Of a stretch of 64,000 nucleotides of DNA, positions 1 to 8,571 are shown piece after piece (the stretch's first letter is position 1; each line of letters opens with the position of its first letter). A program made the position numbers and the translations under genes. This DNA is from Pseudomonas sp. Bout1. Its GTDB lineage: Bacteria > Pseudomonadota > Gammaproteobacteria > Pseudomonadales > Pseudomonadaceae. Under the pieces are notes generated by a model that did no database searches, was not told the DNA's origin, and was given only the letters and a program-made list of their open reading frames with translations. The stretch lies in the NCBI RefSeq assembly GCF_034314165.1, contig NZ_JAVIWK010000001.1:4107001-4171000 (forward strand). The letters run 5' to 3'.

Positions 1-238
1 CGTTGCGCAGTTCGCCATTGATCGCGCCCTGCGCAACAACCAGTTGCTCGACCAAATCACCGGTTGCTAGTGCCGTTAACGCAATCACTGGGCGGTCCCA
101 GTCGTAATTTCTTATTACATTGATGCGGAACCCACCATGGGTATCGAAGGAGGGATACCAGCCGACATCCAATATAAGCCCACCGGCGTATTCAACCTGA
201 AGCATGTCCTCTTTCAGCAGGTGGGCCTGACTCTCCAT
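1..238 (-). CDS. small conserved hypothetical protein, 3' end beyond window edge
   Basis: An open frame runs leftward off the window. From the ATG at 238 it reads MESQAHLLKEDM..., followed by a segment around residues 13-30 with Val-Glu-Tyr, Gly-Gly and Asp-Val-Gly-Trp-Tyr-Pro. This resembles small uncharacterised Pseudomonas proteins sometimes found next to polymorphic toxin genes; the resemblance is from memory. No function can be assigned. The start is uncertain. The frame stays open upstream to about 301, and the best Shine-Dalgarno (AGGAGG at 314-319) sits eight bases before a TTG at 305 that is one base out of frame and stops after six codons. Either translation starts at 238 or the gene has a frameshift near 285-290. 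Confidence 0.4.
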   Translation of the reverse strand, partial: MESQAHLLKEDMLQVEYAGGLILDVGWYPSFDTHGGFRINVIRNYDWDRPVIALTALATGDLVEQLVVAQGAINGELRN

Positions 239-622
239 CGCCCCATCCTGCAATATTGAGAGATCATCATGGGTGACGTTTCCGTCAATAAAGCCTAATG
301 ATCAACTTGTTAACCTCCTGAATTCCTGCTCGGAAATCGGATGACCATGGATGACGCCCGCGCTGAACTCAATTCGACCCCAGTAACTGGGCTTGCCATC
401 ACTGGCACCTATGACTTGCGGGTACTCCCTGAGTTTTCAGGGTTTTGGACGTCTCTGCTAAGGAAAGTCGTCAAAGTCTGCGGCAGTAAAAAGGGCTGGG
501 ACGAGCGGTCTGGAAAATCAGATTAGGCTGGTGAGAAATGAAATTTTTCTGCGGTAAAGAAACGATCCGTACTACAAATCCCGCATAATCCAAGGCTCTA
601 ATTCTTCAGGAAGAACCTTCCG
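239..622. other. intergenic stretch without a convincing gene
   Basis: About 380 bases lie between the divergent left-edge gene and the dehydrogenase. A 61-codon plus-strand frame at 341-526 has no good ribosome site, no recognisable domain and composition unlike its neighbours, so I do not call it. The only clear signal is AGGAGG (minus strand, 314-319). Confidence 0.4.
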
Positions 623-1573
623 ATGCCCGTTACCGTTCTGGTCCTGGTTGAAACCATCAACGACTACCTGCCGATCATCGAAGGCAACGGCTTTCACGTG
701 ATCCTTGCGCCAACCCCGACCGAACGTGCGAAGGCGATCAAGACACACGGCGGGCAGATTCAGGCAGTGCTGACCCGCGGCCCACTTGGCCTTTACGCCG
801 AGGAAATCGCCGCGCTGACGTCGCTGGAGATTATCTGTGTGATCGGCGCCGGGTATGAGCACGTCGACCTGCAAGCCGCCAGCAACCGGGGCATCGTAGT
901 CACCAACGGCGCCGGCGTGAATGCGCCATCGGTAGCAGACCACGCCATGGCCCTGTTGCTCTCGCTGGTGCGCGACATTCCCCGGGCCGACGCGGCGGTA
1001 CGGCGCAACGAATGGCCCAAAGTCATGCGCCCTTCCCTGGCCGGCAAACAGCTGGGCATTCTTGGCCTGGGCGCCGTAGGCTTGGAGATCGCCAGGCGCG
1101 CAGCCCTGGGTTTTGGCATGGAGGTGAGTTATCACAACCGCCAGCCCCGCGACGACGTGGACTACACCTACTGCGCCACCGCCGTGGAACTGGCGCGGGC
1201 CTCGGATTTCCTTATCCTCGCCACACCAGGCGGCGCCAGCACGCGGCATCTGATCGACCGCCAAGCCCTCGACGCGCTGGGGCCCAACGGTTTTTTGGTG
1301 AACATCGGCCGCGGCAGCGTGGTGGTTACGGCCGACCTGATTACCGCCCTCGAACAACGCCGCATCGGCGGCGCGGCACTGGATGTATTCGACGACGAGC
1401 CCAAGGTGCCGGACGCCCTCAAGCACCTCAGCAATACCGTGCTCACGCCCCATGTCGCCGGCCTGTCTCCGGAAGCGGCCCATGACACCGTGCAGCGTGT
1501 GGCGGACAACCTGCTGGAATACTTCGCCGGTCGCCCCGTGCTGACGCCTGTAACGCTGCCGCCACGCAACTGA
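623..1573 (+). CDS. D-isomer-specific 2-hydroxyacid dehydrogenase (glyoxylate/hydroxypyruvate reductase type)
   Basis: Predicted NAD(P)-dependent cytoplasmic reductase of 2-oxoacids such as glyoxylate or hydroxypyruvate. The 316-residue protein has normal family length. The nucleotide-binding fold carries a Gly-rich loop, LGILGLGAVGLE, near residue 145. The catalytic triad of the family is visible: Arg in NIGRGS (about 229), Glu in DDEPK (about 258) and His in LTPHVAG (about 276). The start is supported by AGGAAG a few bases upstream. The gene stands alone, with about 170 bases before the next gene, so the substrate cannot be read from context. GhrA/GhrB-like reductase is the nearest named function. 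Confidence 0.85.
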   Translation: MPVTVLVLVETINDYLPIIEGNGFHVILAPTPTERAKAIKTHGGQIQAVLTRGPLGLYAEEIAALTSLEIICVIGAGYEHVDLQAASNRGIVVTNGAGVNAPSVADHAMALLLSLVRDIPRADAAVRRNEWPKVMRPSLAGKQLGILGLGAVGLEIARRAALGFGMEVSYHNRQPRDDVDYTYCATAVELARASDFLILATPGGASTRHLIDRQALDALGPNGFLVNIGRGSVVVTADLITALEQRRIGGAALDVFDDEPKVPDALKHLSNTVLTPHVAGLSPEAAHDTVQRVADNLLEYFAGRPVLTPVTLPPRN

Positions 1574-1744
1574 CTCAGATCCCGGCCCCGCGAAAAACGC
1601 GGCCGGCGATCCAGGCACATCATGCCCGCTGATCATCGGCCAACACGCTAACCTATTAAGCGGCCCCAACCTTGTGGCTGGATGGCTGCGCGCATTAGAT
1701 TAGCCAATAGTCCAAGGCCTTAAGAATAAGCAGAAGGGATAAGC

Positions 1745-2812
1745 ATGGCGCTTAATGACCAATCGACCCAGATTCGCCCCGGCGAAGAACTTGATGCCAG
1801 CCTCATCGATCCCTACCTCAAGGCCCATATCCCGGGCTTGAGCGGCAGTGTAAAAATCAGCCAGTTCCCCGGTGGTGCCTCCAACCTGACGTACCTGCTG
1901 GAATACCCCGGCCAGGAATTCGTGCTGCGCCGCCCGCCCTTTGGCCACAAGGCCAAGTCTGCCCACGACATGGGCCGCGAATACCGGATTCTCAACCAGC
2001 TCAAGGACGGTTTCCCGTATTGCCCCAAGGCGTACGTGCACTGCACTGACGAGTCAGTGATCGGCGCCGAGTTCTACGTAATGGAGCGGGTCAACGGGAT
2101 CATCCTGCGTTCGGACCTGCCACCGGAACTGGGCCTGGATGCGGCGAAAACCGAAGCCCTGTGCAAAAGCTTTATCGACAAGTTCGTCGAGTTGCATCAG
2201 GTGGACTACGCCGCCTGCGGCCTGGCCGACCTGGGCAAGCCCGAAGGCTACGTACAGCGGCAGATTCGCGGCTGGAGCGAGCGCTACGAAAAAGCCCTGA
2301 CGCCCGACGCTCCCAGCTGGGAAGCAGTACGTGCGTGGCTCAACGACAAGATGCCGGCCGACCACCCCACCTCAAGCATCGTGCACAACGACTACCGCTT
2401 CGACAATGTAATCCTCGACCCGCATAACCCGATGCAGATCATCGGCGTGCTCGATTGGGAACTGACCACCCTGGGCGACCCGCTGATGGACCTGGGCAAC
2501 ACCCTCGCCTACTGGATCGAAGCGGCCGACCCGGCGCCGGTGCAACTGATGCGCCGCCAGCCGAGCAACGCCCCCGGCATGCTCACCCGCCGCCAGTTCG
2601 TCGACTACTACGCCGAACGCTGCGGAGTCCAGATCGACAATTTCGACTTCTATTACACCTACGGCCTGTTCCGCCTGGCCGGCATCGTGCAGCAGATCTA
2701 CTACCGCTTCTTCCACGGCCAGACCCAGGACAAACGCTTTGCGCAGTTCATCCATATGAACAAGCTGCTGGAGCAGATGAGCCTGAACGTCATCAAACAG
2801 TCTTCCCTCTGA
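1745..2812 (+). CDS. phosphotransferase family protein (APH/ACAD10-type kinase fold)
   Basis: A 355-residue aminoglycoside-phosphotransferase-fold protein of the group related to the kinase domain of eukaryotic ACAD10/11. The Brenner motif HNDYRFDN (about residue 218) and the metal-binding segment GVLDWELTTLGDPLMD (about 238-253) are intact, so kinase activity is plausible. In Pseudomonas such genes lie beside acyl-CoA dehydrogenases and SDR enzymes and are thought to act in breakdown of hydroxylated or unusual acyl compounds. Here the SDR gene follows after 19 bases, in the same probable operon. An antibiotic-resistance role is unlikely given this context. Start chosen at the ATG after a GAAGGG site. 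Confidence 0.8.
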   Translation: MALNDQSTQIRPGEELDASLIDPYLKAHIPGLSGSVKISQFPGGASNLTYLLEYPGQEFVLRRPPFGHKAKSAHDMGREYRILNQLKDGFPYCPKAYVHCTDESVIGAEFYVMERVNGIILRSDLPPELGLDAAKTEALCKSFIDKFVELHQVDYAACGLADLGKPEGYVQRQIRGWSERYEKALTPDAPSWEAVRAWLNDKMPADHPTSSIVHNDYRFDNVILDPHNPMQIIGVLDWELTTLGDPLMDLGNTLAYWIEAADPAPVQLMRRQPSNAPGMLTRRQFVDYYAERCGVQIDNFDFYYTYGLFRLAGIVQQIYYRFFHGQTQDKRFAQFIHMNKLLEQMSLNVIKQSSL

Positions 2813-2831
2813 CCCTCTTCAAGGAAAAACC

Positions 2832-3599
2832 ATGTCCAAGACTCAACTGTTCGACCTCGACGGCAAGATCGCGTTTGTTTCCGGTGCCAGCCGTGGTATC
2901 GGCGAGGCCATCGCCAAGTTACTGGCCCAGCAAGGCGCCCACGTGATTGTGTCGAGCCGCAAGATCGACGGCTGCCAGCAGGTGGCCGATGCGATCATCG
3001 CCGACGGCGGCAAGGCCACGGCGATTGCCTGCCATATTGGCGAAATGGAACAGATCACCAGCGTCTTCGCCGCGATCCGCGAACAGTTCGGCCGCCTGGA
3101 TATCCTGGTCAACAACGCCGCCACCAACCCGCAGTTCTGCAACGTGCTGGACACCGACCTGGGCGCGTTCCAGAAGACCGTCGACGTGAACATTCGCGGC
3201 TATTTCTTCATGTCGGTGGAAGCCGGCAAGCTGATGCGCGATAACGGTGGGGGCAGCATCATCAACGTGGCATCGATCAACGGTATTTCGCCGGGCGTGT
3301 TCCAGGGCATCTATTCGGTGACCAAGGCGGCCGTGATCAACATGACCAAGGTCTTCGCCAAGGAGTGCGCGCCGTTCGGCATTCGTTGCAACGCGCTGCT
3401 GCCGGGCCTGACCGACACCAAGTTCGCCTCGGCCCTGGTCAAGAACGACTCGATCCTGAAAATGGCCCTGGCGCAAATCCCGCTCAAGCGTGTGGCCGAC
3501 CCGAGCGAAATGGCCGGCGCGGTGCTGTACCTGGCCAGCGATGCGTCGAGCTACACCACCGGTGTTTCACTGAATGTGGACGGTGGTTTCCTGTCCTGA
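2832..3599 (+). CDS. SDR family NAD(P)-dependent oxidoreductase
   Basis: Classical short-chain dehydrogenase of 255 residues. It shows the cofactor loop SGASRGIGEA near residue 17, the NNAA motif near 95, an active-site Ser in NVASINGIS and YSVTK near 158-162, and the C-terminal GVSLNVDGG. Starts after AAGGAAAAACC. It probably works with the upstream phosphotransferase-fold protein in oxidation of a hydroxyacyl or secondary alcohol substrate, but the substrate is not known. Its stop codon ends at 3599, directly against the stop codon of the convergent gene at 3600, leaving no room for a terminator. Confidence 0.85.
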   Translation: MSKTQLFDLDGKIAFVSGASRGIGEAIAKLLAQQGAHVIVSSRKIDGCQQVADAIIADGGKATAIACHIGEMEQITSVFAAIREQFGRLDILVNNAATNPQFCNVLDTDLGAFQKTVDVNIRGYFFMSVEAGKLMRDNGGGSIINVASINGISPGVFQGIYSVTKAAVINMTKVFAKECAPFGIRCNALLPGLTDTKFASALVKNDSILKMALAQIPLKRVADPSEMAGAVLYLASDASSYTTGVSLNVDGGFLS

Positions 3600-4043
3600 T
3601 CATTCGTTGGGCGGTTGCTGGCGAAACCCGACCGCCAGGCGGTTCCAGGCACTGATACTGGATACCGCCATGGTCAGGTCCACCAGCTCCTGCTCACTGA
3701 ACTCCACGCGTATGGCCGTAAACAGTTCGTCCGGCACACCGGAGGTCGGCAGCGTGGCCAATGACTCGCTCCAGGCCAGGGCAGCCTTCTCCCTTGCGGT
3801 AAAAAACGGCGAGTCGCGCCACACGCACAGGGCAAACAAGCGCCGCTCGCTCTCCCCGCGCTGGCGCGCCGCCATCGAATGCATATCGGTGCAGAACCCG
3901 CACTGATTGAGTTGCGAAACGCGGATCCTGATCAGCTCCAGCAAAGGTTTTTCGATGGACAAGCCGAAGGTCGCCGCTTCCAGCATCAGCATGCCCTTGA
4001 GCGCTTGTGGCGAAGCCGTGTAGTAATCCAGGCGAGCTTCCAT
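3600..4043 (-). CDS. carboxymuconolactone decarboxylase family protein (AhpD-like)
   Basis: 147-residue protein starting MEARLDYYTASP. The AhpD-type redox core is present as CGFCTDMHS (about residues 49-57), with the CxxC pair and downstream His that act in thiol-based peroxide defence in AhpD relatives. Longer upstream starts are open but lack support, and the homologous family begins close to this Met. The gene is divergent from a MocR-type regulator, which often controls such a neighbour. Likely a small oligomeric peroxidase or thiol oxidoreductase. It is not a true carboxymuconolactone decarboxylase, because no aromatic pathway genes are nearby. Confidence 0.8.
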   Translation of the reverse strand: MEARLDYYTASPQALKGMLMLEAATFGLSIEKPLLELIRIRVSQLNQCGFCTDMHSMAARQRGESERRLFALCVWRDSPFFTAREKAALAWSESLATLPTSGVPDELFTAIRVEFSEQELVDLTMAVSSISAWNRLAVGFRQQPPNE

Positions 4044-4095
4044 CGGTGTGGCCCCAGTGGTCAATGCAATGACTGGCCAGCCTAAAGGCCGCGCG

Positions 4096-4129
4096 GCATA
4101 AGCCCTATAGCCAAAATGCCGGTTTATGC
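4096..4129. promoter_or_regulatory. inverted repeat in divergent promoter region, candidate MocR operator
   Basis: GCATAAGCC (4096-4104) and GGTTTATGC (4121-4129) form an 8-of-9 inverted repeat with a 16-base spacer, midway between the AhpD-like gene and the MocR-type regulator. The position suits an operator shared by both promoters; binding is inferred. Confidence 0.35.
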
Positions 4130-4205
4130 AGGGACCACTTTGGCGGTACCGAGCCGCAGCGGTTGCGAGTAACCTTGCCAGGGATCGATCGCCTCTGGAT
4201 GAACC

Positions 4206-5639
4206 ATGGAACTGCACGTCATCATCAACGGCCGCAAGGACCTGGCCGAACAACTTTACCAACAACTGCGAGCGGCCATTGAGTCGGGGCAACTGGCGGC
4301 CGGCGCACAACTGCCACCCAGCCGGCTGCTGGCCGAGCAACTGGGCGTGTCGCGCAAGACGGTGTCCGACACCTACGCCACGCTGACCTACGAAGGCCTG
4401 CTGGTGGGCAAGATCGGCCGTGGTACGTTCGTCAACGCCCGGGCGCCGCGTTCCGAACGCTTGCAAACCGCAACCGACCTGGCCTGCGCCGCCAACCTCG
4501 CCAAGTGGCAATCGCTGCCCTCGCCCATGCGCCACCCGACCCGGGACAGCACCCTGCGTTGTGAATTTATCGGCGGCGCCACCACCCGCAGCCAGTTCCC
4601 CCAGGAAGAATGGCGCCGCTGTACCCAGGACGCCTTACGCCGCATCGCCCAGAACAGCGGTTACTACAGCCAGCCTGAAGGCTTGCCGGCCTTGCGCAGT
4701 GCAATCGCGGGGCACATTGCGTTTTCCCGCGGGGTCAAATGCCGCGATGACGACATCGTGGTCACCAACGGCGCCCAGCAGGCACTGGACTTGATCGCCC
4801 GCGTGGTGCTGGAACCGGGGAGCATCGTGGCCATGGAAGACCCCGGCTACACCCCCGCACGCCTGATGTTCAACGCGGTGGGCGCGACGGTCGTGGGCGT
4901 GCCGGTAGACGAACAGGGCATTCAGGTTGAATTGATTCCCGATGGCACCCGGCTGATCTATGTGACGCCTTCCCATCAGTTCCCCCTCGGCATGCCGATG
5001 AGCCTGGCACGTCGCGAGGCCTTGCTGGCCCGGGCTTTCGAGCTGGGCGCGATCATCATCGAAGACGATTACGACAGCGAGTTCCGCTACGAAGGCCGTC
5101 CCACCGACTCGCTGCAAAGCATGGACACCCGGGGTGTCGTCACCTATGTGGGGACCTTCTCGAAAACCCTGCTGCCGGAACTGCGCCTGGGCTACGCCGT
5201 GCTGCCACCGGCGATTTTTGGCGCGGTGCTCAAGGCCAAGCAACTGACCGACCAGCACAGCTCCACCCTGCCGCAATGGGCGCTGGCCAAGTTCATCAGC
5301 GAAGGCTATCTGCTCAAGCATATTCGTCGCTGCCACACCGTGTACGCCGGGCGCCGGGAGCGCATTCTCAAGCGCCTGGCCGGCGACCTGTCACCGTGGT
5401 TCGAAGCCGTGCCCACCGTGGCCGGGTTCCATATGGCGGCGCTGTGCAAAGTGGCGGTGAATATCCCGCTGCTGATGGAGCTGGCCCGCAAGGTCGAGGT
5501 CGGCCTGTATCCGTTGAGCGTGTTCTTCCATGACGCGCCGATACGCGACGGTTTGATCATTGGTTTCGGCGCCATCGAAACCCTGGACATCGACCCGGCA
5601 CTGGACAAGGTGCGCGACATCCTGCAAGAGATTGGCTGA
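4206..5639 (+). CDS. MocR/PdxR-type transcriptional regulator (GntR HTH plus aminotransferase-like domain)
   Basis: A 477-residue fusion. Residues about 10-75 are a GntR winged helix (LPPSRLLAEQLGVSRKTVSDTY). Residues about 110-470 are a class I aminotransferase-like PLP-binding domain. The PLP lysine is in GTFSKTLLPELRLGY (about 320), and the cofactor-binding Asp is in IIEDDYDSEFRY. The family senses PLP or amino compounds and regulates divergent genes, here most likely the AhpD-like gene at 3600-4043. Length and domain order are normal. The ribosome site is weak. The effector is unknown, and PdxR itself is not implied because no pdxST genes are adjacent. Confidence 0.85.
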   Translation: MELHVIINGRKDLAEQLYQQLRAAIESGQLAAGAQLPPSRLLAEQLGVSRKTVSDTYATLTYEGLLVGKIGRGTFVNARAPRSERLQTATDLACAANLAKWQSLPSPMRHPTRDSTLRCEFIGGATTRSQFPQEEWRRCTQDALRRIAQNSGYYSQPEGLPALRSAIAGHIAFSRGVKCRDDDIVVTNGAQQALDLIARVVLEPGSIVAMEDPGYTPARLMFNAVGATVVGVPVDEQGIQVELIPDGTRLIYVTPSHQFPLGMPMSLARREALLARAFELGAIIIEDDYDSEFRYEGRPTDSLQSMDTRGVVTYVGTFSKTLLPELRLGYAVLPPAIFGAVLKAKQLTDQHSSTLPQWALAKFISEGYLLKHIRRCHTVYAGRRERILKRLAGDLSPWFEAVPTVAGFHMAALCKVAVNIPLLMELARKVEVGLYPLSVFFHDAPIRDGLIIGFGAIETLDIDPALDKVRDILQEIG

Positions 5640-5723
5640 GGGATTTTCCGGCAGATTGGTTATTGGTCGCTCCATTACCAGCGCGTAGGGTGAAGAGGTC
5701 TAAAATCTCTGGGAAGCATCGCC

Positions 5724-6125
5724 ATGAAAATACTGCTCGGCACCACCCTGCTGCTGGTCTCGTTAAGCGCCTTTGCCCACGACCCGGTGTACAACCAGGA
5801 GAAAATCAACGTATTGCAAGAACACGCCCTGACCAACGTTCCGGGCAAGAAAACCGTCATGCTCACCGTGGACTACGCCCCGGGCCAGGCCACCGTGCCC
5901 CATAGCCACACCGGCACGGCCGTGGCCTATGTGCTGGAAGGTGCAATCACCTCGCGGGTCAACGATGAAAAGGCGATCACCTACACAGTCGGCCAGTCGT
6001 TCTATGAACCTGCCGGCTCGCGGCACTTTGAATCCAGCAATGCCAGCCAGACCCAACCGGCGAAACTGCTGGTGGTGATGGTGATGGATGACAAGGCCGA
6101 CGTGCTCACGCCGCTGCCCCACTAA
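5724..6125 (+). CDS. periplasmic cupin domain protein
   Basis: 133-residue protein with a clear signal peptide (MKILLGTTLLLVSLSAFA, cleavage before His-Asp). The body is one cupin beta-barrel: metal-binding PHSHTGTAVAYVLEG (about residues 60-74) and a second cupin strand with FYEPAGSRHFESSN (about 94-107), giving His ligands for a metal. Such exported single-domain cupins are common in Pseudomonas and of unknown substrate. Start after GGGAAG. No operon partner; a REPIN follows directly downstream. Confidence 0.8.
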   Translation: MKILLGTTLLLVSLSAFAHDPVYNQEKINVLQEHALTNVPGKKTVMLTVDYAPGQATVPHSHTGTAVAYVLEGAITSRVNDEKAITYTVGQSFYEPAGSRHFESSNASQTQPAKLLVVMVMDDKADVLTPLPH

Positions 6126-6144
6126 CCCGCGCCACCGCACCCTC

Positions 6145-6235
6145 CTGTGGGAGCTGGCTTGCCTGCGATAGCGGTGGGTCAACAAACACAACTGTGTTTG
6201 ATACACCGCTATCGCAGGCAAGCCAGCTCCCACAG
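6145..6235. repeat. REPIN, family A (GTGGGAGCTGGCTTGCC)
   Basis: Two inverted REP units of about 30 bases with the core GTGGGAGCTGGCTTGCCTGC, separated by a short loop. Full units of the same family occur at 8460-8547 and 23046-23133, and a collapsed copy at 34850-34877. It lies between the convergent cupin and tag genes, a usual REPIN position, and may act as a transcript-end hairpin. Confidence 0.9.
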
Positions 6236-6259
6236 TTTTAACCGCGCACAGTCAGTGGC

Positions 6260-6889
6260 TCAGGGTCGTTTGAAGTGGCGGCGCAGGTGTTCGATTCGTG
6301 GCCGGCAGACGCACCCTTCCAGGTGGTCGTTGACCATGCCCATCGCCTGCATGAACGCATACATCGTGGTCGGCCCCACGTAGCTCCAGCCGCGTTTTTT
6401 CAGGGCCTTGGACAAGCGCGTTGAAGCGGCTGAAGTCGGGTTGGCCGCCCAGTACGCCATGTCCACCACCGCCGGACGTTCATCGGCGGCAGGTTCAAAC
6501 GACCACAGCCACGCCGCCAGCGAGCCGGTTTCATCCACCAGCTCACACGCACGCCGAGCGTTGTTGATGGTGGACATGATCTTGGCGCGATTGCGTACGA
6601 TGCCCGGGTCGGCCATCAATCGCTCGATGTCCTGCTCGGTGTACTGCGCCACCCGGCGAAAATCAAAACCCTCGAACGCCCGTCGAAACGCCTCGCGCTT
6701 GCGCAGGATGGTGATCCACGCCATGCCCGCCTGAAAGCCTTCAAGGCAAATCTTCTCGTACAGCGCGATGTCATCGCTGACCGGCACACCCCATTCGTGG
6801 TCGTGGTAATGCGGGTATTGCGCCGCCGCCGTGCGCCACGTACAGCTCGTGACGCCCGCCGCGTCCGTGATCAATCCTGGGATATCCAT
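6260..6889 (-). CDS. tag: DNA-3-methyladenine glycosylase I
   Basis: 209-residue base-excision repair glycosylase that removes 3-methyladenine from alkylated DNA. The family signature YHDHEWGVPVSDD is at about residues 27-39, with the zinc-site Cys near the N-terminus (CTW) and the C-terminal Cys-Arg (CVCRPR) region. Helix-hairpin features GIVRNRAKI and a VGPTTMYAFMQAMG segment match Tag rather than AlkA. A good ribosome site (AAGGTGAG) precedes the ATG. The gene is monocistronic, reading away from the dctA-like gene. Confidence 0.92.
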   Translation of the reverse strand: MDIPGLITDAAGVTSCTWRTAAAQYPHYHDHEWGVPVSDDIALYEKICLEGFQAGMAWITILRKREAFRRAFEGFDFRRVAQYTEQDIERLMADPGIVRNRAKIMSTINNARRACELVDETGSLAAWLWSFEPAADERPAVVDMAYWAANPTSAASTRLSKALKKRGWSYVGPTTMYAFMQAMGMVNDHLEGCVCRPRIEHLRRHFKRP

Positions 6890-6976
6890 AACTCACCTTG
6901 TTAACCAAGCCCTGGATGATAAGCGAAAAAAATTCCGTGCCGCCAACCGCTCAAGTACCTGGCTTGCGAACCAACT

Positions 6977-7071
6977 GGTCTGACCGGGACCTGCCATCCC
7001 CGTAATATTTACTTGCGACTTGAAAAAACCCGAGCGTAGACTGGCCCCGCACTGGACAAACCGGTCATACC
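6977..7071 (+). promoter_or_regulatory. putative promoter and GntR-type operators upstream of the dctA-like gene
   Basis: GGTCTGACC (6977-6985) and GGTCATACC (7063-7071) are short palindromes of the GGT-N3-ACC type that FadR/GntR regulators often bind. Between them lies a candidate sigma-70 promoter, TTGCGA at 7013 and TAGACT at 7037 with an 18-base spacer. Two FadR-type regulator genes lie downstream of the transporter. The assignment is an inference from motif and context. Confidence 0.35.
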
Positions 7072-7121
7072 ACAACAATTAAGCCCTGGACCCACCAGGG
7101 CACCGAATAGAGATCCTTCCC

Positions 7122-8432
7122 ATGCTCAGATGGTGCTCGCGTTCGATTTTCCTGCAAGTCGTGATTGGCCTGGTCATCGGCATAATCTGCGGCCTCGCCC
7201 TTCCCGAATTCTCCTCGCAACTCAAACCCCTGGGTGATGGCTTTATCAAGCTGATCAAAATGCTGATTGGCCTGATCGTATTCTGCGTGGTGGTCAGCGG
7301 TATTTCCGGCGCTGGCGACTTGAAGAAAGTCGGACGCATCGGCCTCAAATCGGTGATCTACTTTGAAGCGCTGACCACCGTGGCGCTGGTGATCGGCCTG
7401 ATCATGGCCTTCAGCAGCGGGATCGGCACCGGTGCCAATATCCACCTGGAACAATTGTCGTCCGCCGGCCTGAATGAACTGGCAGACCGCGGCCAGCACA
7501 TCAAGGGCACCAGCCAGTTTCTGATGGAGCTGATTCCCAACTCGGTGATCGGCGCCTTTGCCGACAACAACGTGCTGCAAGTGCTGCTGTTCTCGGTGTT
7601 GTTCGGCAGCGCGCTGAACCTGGTGGGCGAAGCCGCCTCCGGCATTTCGCGGCTGATCAACGAACTGAGCCACGTGATTTTCCGCATCATGGGCATGATC
7701 GTGCGCCTGGCGCCCATCGGCGTATTCGGTGCCATCGCCTTCACCACCAGCACCTACGGCCTGGACTCCCTGCAACACCTGGGCAGCCTGGTGGGCCTGT
7801 TCTACCTCACCTGTTTCCTGTTCGTCGCGGTGATTCTGGGCCTGGTGATGCGCCTTTCGGGCCTGCGGATGCTGCCGCTGCTCAAGTACCTGCGCGAAGA
7901 ACTGTTGATCGTGATGGGCACCGCGTCCTCCGATGCAGTGTTGCCGCAGATCATGCGTAAACTGGAGCATCTGGGCATTGGCAGCTCGACCGTCGGCCTG
8001 GTGATTCCGACCGGGTACTCGTTCAACCTCGACGGTTTTTCGATCTACCTGACCCTGGCCATCGTGTTTATCGCCAACGCCACCGGCACGCCGCTGTCGA
8101 TGACCGACCTGCTGACCATCCTGCTGGTGTCGCTGATCACCTCCAAGGGCGCCCACGGGATTCCGGGGTCGGCATTGGTGATTCTGGCGGCGACTCTCAC
8201 CGCGATCCCGGCGATTCCAGTGGTGGGCCTCGTGCTGGTGTTGGCGGTGGACTGGTTCATGGGCATTGGCCGGGCGCTGACCAACCTGATCGGCAACTGT
8301 GTCGCCACCGTGGCCATCGCCCGCTGGGAGAAAGACATCGATATCCAGCGCGCCAACAAGGTGCTGGACGGGCAACAAGGGTATGCCTTCCAGGCGAAGA
8401 AACCGGTCTTGCCGGCGCACCAGGAGTTCTAA
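7122..8432 (+). CDS. dicarboxylate/cation symporter, DctA-like paralogue
   Basis: 436-residue inner-membrane carrier of the DAACS family (glutamate/C4-dicarboxylate:H+ or Na+ symporters), matching E. coli DctA closely from the N-terminal LKPLGDGFIKLIKM to the C-terminal RALTNLIGNCVATVAIARWEKD. Eight membrane helices and two re-entrant hairpins are expected. Two differences from canonical DctA sit in the binding site: SFNLDG-Phe-SIY (about residue 305) where DctA has Thr, and TSKGAHGIPGSA in place of SSKGAAGVTGSG. The substrate may therefore not be a standard C4-dicarboxylate. The gene is followed by a REPIN and two FadR-type regulators instead of DctB/DctD, which also points to different control. 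The ribosome site is weak. Confidence 0.8.
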   Translation: MLRWCSRSIFLQVVIGLVIGIICGLALPEFSSQLKPLGDGFIKLIKMLIGLIVFCVVVSGISGAGDLKKVGRIGLKSVIYFEALTTVALVIGLIMAFSSGIGTGANIHLEQLSSAGLNELADRGQHIKGTSQFLMELIPNSVIGAFADNNVLQVLLFSVLFGSALNLVGEAASGISRLINELSHVIFRIMGMIVRLAPIGVFGAIAFTTSTYGLDSLQHLGSLVGLFYLTCFLFVAVILGLVMRLSGLRMLPLLKYLREELLIVMGTASSDAVLPQIMRKLEHLGIGSSTVGLVIPTGYSFNLDGFSIYLTLAIVFIANATGTPLSMTDLLTILLVSLITSKGAHGIPGSALVILAATLTAIPAIPVVGLVLVLAVDWFMGIGRALTNLIGNCVATVAIARWEKDIDIQRANKVLDGQQGYAFQAKKPVLPAHQEF

Positions 8433-8459
8433 CTCTTTCCCGACAACACACCACTCCAA

Positions 8460-8547
8460 TGTGGGAGCTGGCTTGCCTGCGATGGCGCCGGGTCAGCAAA
8501 TGAATTTTTGACTGATAACCGCTATCGCAGGCAAGCCAGCTCCCACA
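8460..8547. repeat. REPIN, family A
   Basis: Inverted pair of the same REP unit as at 6145-6235 (GTGGGAGCTGGCTTGCCTGC ... reverse complement), with a loop of about 35 bases. It separates the dctA-like gene from its two regulators and may reduce read-through between them. Confidence 0.9.
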
Positions 8548-8571
8548 CTAGATCATCAAGGAGGCATCGAC

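Noticed and set aside
341..526. 61-codon plus-strand frame near the left edge
   Set aside because: No ribosome site, no domain, unlike local coding style.
572..1669. 365-codon minus-strand frame over the dehydrogenase gene
   Set aside because: Gly/His/Gln-rich shadow without domain; the plus-strand gene has all catalytic motifs.
1745..2812. aminoglycoside resistance gene
   Set aside because: The fold matches, but the sequence type and SDR neighbour indicate an ACAD10-like metabolic kinase.
3600..4535. long version of the AhpD-like gene starting at 4535
   Set aside because: The extra N-terminus overlaps the MocR gene and is not family-like; start placed at 4043.
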